The translations under genes were made by a program, and so were the position numbers. Shown piece by piece: positions 6,979-8,792 of a stretch of 8,792 bases of DNA. The stretch comes from Thermoplasmata archaeon (lineage in GTDB: Archaea; Thermoplasmatota; Thermoplasmata; Lutacidiplasmatales; UBA184), in assembly GCA_021823085.1 (NCBI GenBank), contig JAKAPG010000061.1, forward strand, positions 1 through 8,792. The letters are read 5' to 3'. Each line of letters begins with the position of its first letter. Position 1 is the first letter of the stretch. The notes under the pieces are model-generated. The model was not told where the DNA came from. It did no database searches and saw only the letters and a program-made list of their open reading frames with translations.

Positions 6979-8400
6979 ATGAACCACCTCGGACGAACGA
7001 CGGGAACGCTCGTGGTGATCGGGGCCGCGCTCGTCGCGTTCCTGATCGCCCCCGGGCTTGCGTCCCCCGCCTCCGCCTCCGCCGTCCCGCTGGGCAGCAC
7101 GGCGCCCCAGCAGTGGGCCTACGGGGCCGAGAAGTGGGTGAACGTGAGCGTGATCTTGCCGAACGCGACGTACACCTCGCAGGCCTTCGTCGGCTGGCAG
7201 GTCGTCTACACGGCGACCAACACGACGCTCGGCGGCGTCGAGCTCGAGGCGCAGCGGACGATGGGGGCGACCTTCGCCTCCAAGTTCTGCTCCCCGAACT
7301 GCGCGAGCCCCTCGGTCCTCGGCCTCCTCAACATCTCGGGCTGGTCGAAGATCGCCGGCTTTGCGAACCTGACCGCGACGGCCTCGGTCTACGAGAACGG
7401 GTCCCCCGTCCTCGCGATCGGCCTGGAGAACGCGCAGGCCCAGGGCACGGCCAACCTCTCCGAGCGCCTGCAGCTCACCGCCCCGATCGGCGGGGCGGCG
7501 CGCACGGCGAGCTCGACGTTCTTCGCGGCGGGCGCCACGCACGCCCAGGTCGGGTTCACCCCGGCGCTGGGGCTCGTCCCGCTCACGGTCGCGAACGGCA
7601 CCGCCTGGAACAGCTCGAGCGCGTACTCGGCCGCGGGCGCCTGGGATATCGCCATGTCCTACAGCCACAGCGCGTTCACCGGCACGAAGACCGCGGGCGC
7701 CTACAGCGCCAACGGCAGCGTCACCGGTAACGGGACCCTCGGCCTCCAGGGTCGGGACCTCGGCACGGTCACCCTGAGGAACGGACAGACCATCCCCGCG
7801 CTCGACCTCCAGGTCAGCGGTCCGTTCGACGTCAGCGACGGCGTGATCCTCGTGCCGCACGACTTCGACCTGTTCAACGGGGACGACCAGGTGCTCGGGT
7901 CCCACATCCTGGGCGGGGAGACGTTCTTCACCTCGAACGTGGACGTGGCGGTCGACAACCTGCACCACCTGCGGATCGTGGCCGCCGCCTCGAACTACGG
8001 GTCCGACGACTCGAGCCTGCCGACGGGCCCTTCGACCACGTCGGTGAGCGCGACCCCGGCCGCCTCCGCGAGCCCCACCTACCTCCAGGCGCAGCCGGAG
8101 CCGGTCGCGAGCGCCCAGTCCGCGTCGTCGTGCCTCGTGAGCGCCTGCCCCGCGGGCGCCACGGGCGGCCTCTTCGGAGGCGGCGCAGGTCTGGTCGTCG
8201 CGGTGATCGGTCTCGTCGTCCTAGCCGCGGTCGGTTCGGTGAGCGTCATCGAGTACCGCATCTGGGCCAAGCGGCGCGCGGCGAACCGGCTCGACGCGTC
8301 CCGTCCCACGATCGTACCGCCCGCCGGGGCGTACCACGAGGCGCCCCAGCCCCCGGCGCCGCCCCCCTCGGCGCCGCGGCTGCCGCCGCGGACCCCCTGA
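6979..8400 (+). CDS. Type-I membrane surface protein of unknown family
   Basis: The product is 473 residues. An N-terminal signal peptide (core about 8-24, Ala/Ser-rich cleavage region near 28-36) is followed by a large extracellular part with about 11 N-X-S/T sequons and a CSPNC pair (Cys104, Cys108). A Ser/Thr/Ala/Pro-rich stalk spans roughly 345-385 with two more cysteines (385, 390). One membrane helix lies at about 398-422, followed by a basic stop-transfer segment (IWAKRRAANR) and a Pro-rich cytoplasmic tail to 473. Export and single-pass anchoring are directly readable; the ectodomain looks beta-rich and I do not recognise it. GGAAG lies 12 bases before the start, a weak ribosome-binding match; ATG 6979 gives the best signal peptide. 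Its layout resembles what the truncated vWA-like protein may have at its missing end. Codon use is strongly GC-biased like hutU. A surface-layer or adhesion role is possible but unproven. Confidence 0.85.
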   Translation: MNHLGRTTGTLVVIGAALVAFLIAPGLASPASASAVPLGSTAPQQWAYGAEKWVNVSVILPNATYTSQAFVGWQVVYTATNTTLGGVELEAQRTMGATFASKFCSPNCASPSVLGLLNISGWSKIAGFANLTATASVYENGSPVLAIGLENAQAQGTANLSERLQLTAPIGGAARTASSTFFAAGATHAQVGFTPALGLVPLTVANGTAWNSSSAYSAAGAWDIAMSYSHSAFTGTKTAGAYSANGSVTGNGTLGLQGRDLGTVTLRNGQTIPALDLQVSGPFDVSDGVILVPHDFDLFNGDDQVLGSHILGGETFFTSNVDVAVDNLHHLRIVAAASNYGSDDSSLPTGPSTTSVSATPAASASPTYLQAQPEPVASAQSASSCLVSACPAGATGGLFGGGAGLVVAVIGLVVLAAVGSVSVIEYRIWAKRRAANRLDASRPTIVPPAGAYHEAPQPPAPPPSAPRLPPRTP

Positions 8401-8401
8401 C

Positions 8402-8443
8402 CGGGTCGGACACGACCCGCCGGGCCGGCGCGGCCGGCCCGGC
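8402..8443. terminator. Tandem perfect stem-loops between convergent genes
   Basis: Directly after the stop at 8398-8400, CGGGTCG (8402-8408) pairs with CGACCCG (8413-8419) around a 4-base loop. Then 8419-8429 pairs with 8433-8443 in a perfect 11-bp all-GC stem with a 3-base loop. The two share base 8419, so both can form if the second uses 10 pairs. Placed between two converging genes, they suit bidirectional termination or insulation. No T-run is present on the plus strand. Confidence 0.5.
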
Positions 8444-8464
8444 CAACCCCTTCGGGCGATCGAG

Positions 8465-8500
8465 GGCCGATCCGTACTGTTCTCCGATCACGGACCGGCC
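8465..8500. terminator. Third stem-loop in the convergent gap
   Basis: GGCCGATCCGT at 8465-8475 pairs with ACGGACCGGCC at 8490-8500 with one A-C mismatch and a 14-base loop. It lies 34 bases past the stop of the minus-strand Nudix gene and could end that transcript. The pairing is visible; the role is inferred. Confidence 0.35.
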
Positions 8501-8534
8501 GCCCGACGACGCGAGGAGGGGTCGTGGGTCCGTT

Positions 8535-8792
8535 TCATCCGGCGCACGCGGCGCGCAGCACCGCGCGGTCGGTGGCGTACGGGACCAACCGGCGCGCTTC
8601 GGCCGGGGTCGCCCAGCGCTCCGCGTCGAAGAGGGACTCCCGACGTACCCGGGCGACCGAAGTGAGAGCCCGGAAGTAGACGGTCGTCTTGAGCACGTTC
8701 ACGTCGCGCTTCGGGTCGTAGAACCGATAGGCGATCTCCGCGACCTCGGGCCCGAGCGCCATCCGCCGGATCCCGGTCTCCTCGCGGACCTC
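8535..8792 (-). CDS. Nudix hydrolase, N-terminal half outside the window
   Basis: Eighty-five residues are visible, from the window edge to the TGA at 8535-8537. The first eight, EVREETGI, are the second half of the Nudix box (REUXEEXGU), whose two glutamates bind the catalytic metal. The rest follows the family order: a strand AEIAYRFYD, then VLKTTVYFRAL matching the usual K(T/V)xxYF strand, then a Glu/Asp-rich turn and a helix (WATPAEARRLVPYATDRAVL). An ATG at 8760-8762 is only internal, because the motif lies upstream of it. Nudix enzymes hydrolyse nucleoside diphosphates linked to another group; the strand pattern recalls diadenosine polyphosphate or MutT-like members, but substrate cannot be set from this half. 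It converges on the surface-protein gene. The first Gly and Glu of the motif and the true start lie outside. Confidence 0.85.
   Translation of the reverse strand, partial: EVREETGIRRMALGPEVAEIAYRFYDPKRDVNVLKTTVYFRALTSVARVRRESLFDAERWATPAEARRLVPYATDRAVLRAACAG

Noticed and set aside
6787..7968. Minus-strand 393-codon frame opposite the surface protein
   Set aside because: It is shadow coding. The plus strand shows signal peptide, sequons and a membrane helix in order.
8535..8762. Complete 75-residue small protein starting at 8762
   Set aside because: The Nudix-box residues EVREETGI lie in frame directly upstream, so the ATG is internal to a longer gene that leaves the window.

Overview
The window is very GC-rich and reads as a piece of archaeal chromosome, most likely Thermoplasmatota-like. 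The argument is indirect. Three secreted or surface proteins are dense in N-X-S/T sequons, and one of them carries a Ser/Thr/Pro stalk, a single C-terminal membrane helix and a short basic cytoplasmic tail. Clear Shine-Dalgarno sites are lacking at most starts. No rRNA, tRNA or ribosomal protein is present to fix the taxon, so the assignment is an inference.

Left part (1-2990), minus strand: two exported proteins in tandem. The one nearer the window edge is a large Cys/Trp-rich, heavily sequon-marked protein with a von Willebrand factor A-like fold signature. It is read for 683 codons and runs off position 1, so its C-terminus is missing. The other is a small exported protein of 260 residues with six cysteines and no membrane anchor.

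Middle (about 3046-4650): a mobile-element scar. The C-terminal tail of an IS110-like transposase (minus strand) abuts an IS1182-family DDE transposase (plus strand) that has lost its start and extreme N-terminus. The 5' ends of both genes are missing at the same junction near 3330. A non-coding stretch of roughly 570 bases follows, with only weak, start-less open frames.

Right part (5177-8792): a complete urocanate hydratase (hutU, 556 residues) with the catalytic cysteine and NAD-binding motifs. It stands alone, without hutH, hutI or a formiminotransferase gene in view. Downstream on the same strand is a 473-residue type-I surface protein of no family I recognise. Convergent to it, and cut by the window end, is the C-terminal half of a Nudix hydrolase. 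Short perfect stem-loops lie just after the hutU stop and again after the surface-protein stop.

The genes do not form an obvious pathway. The picture is of surface-protein genes and one catabolic enzyme around a decayed insertion-sequence site. I found no CRISPR array, toxin-antitoxin pair, phage gene or convincingly new defence system. The most unusual items are the vWA-like protein with a degenerate metal site and the double 5'-truncation transposase junction.
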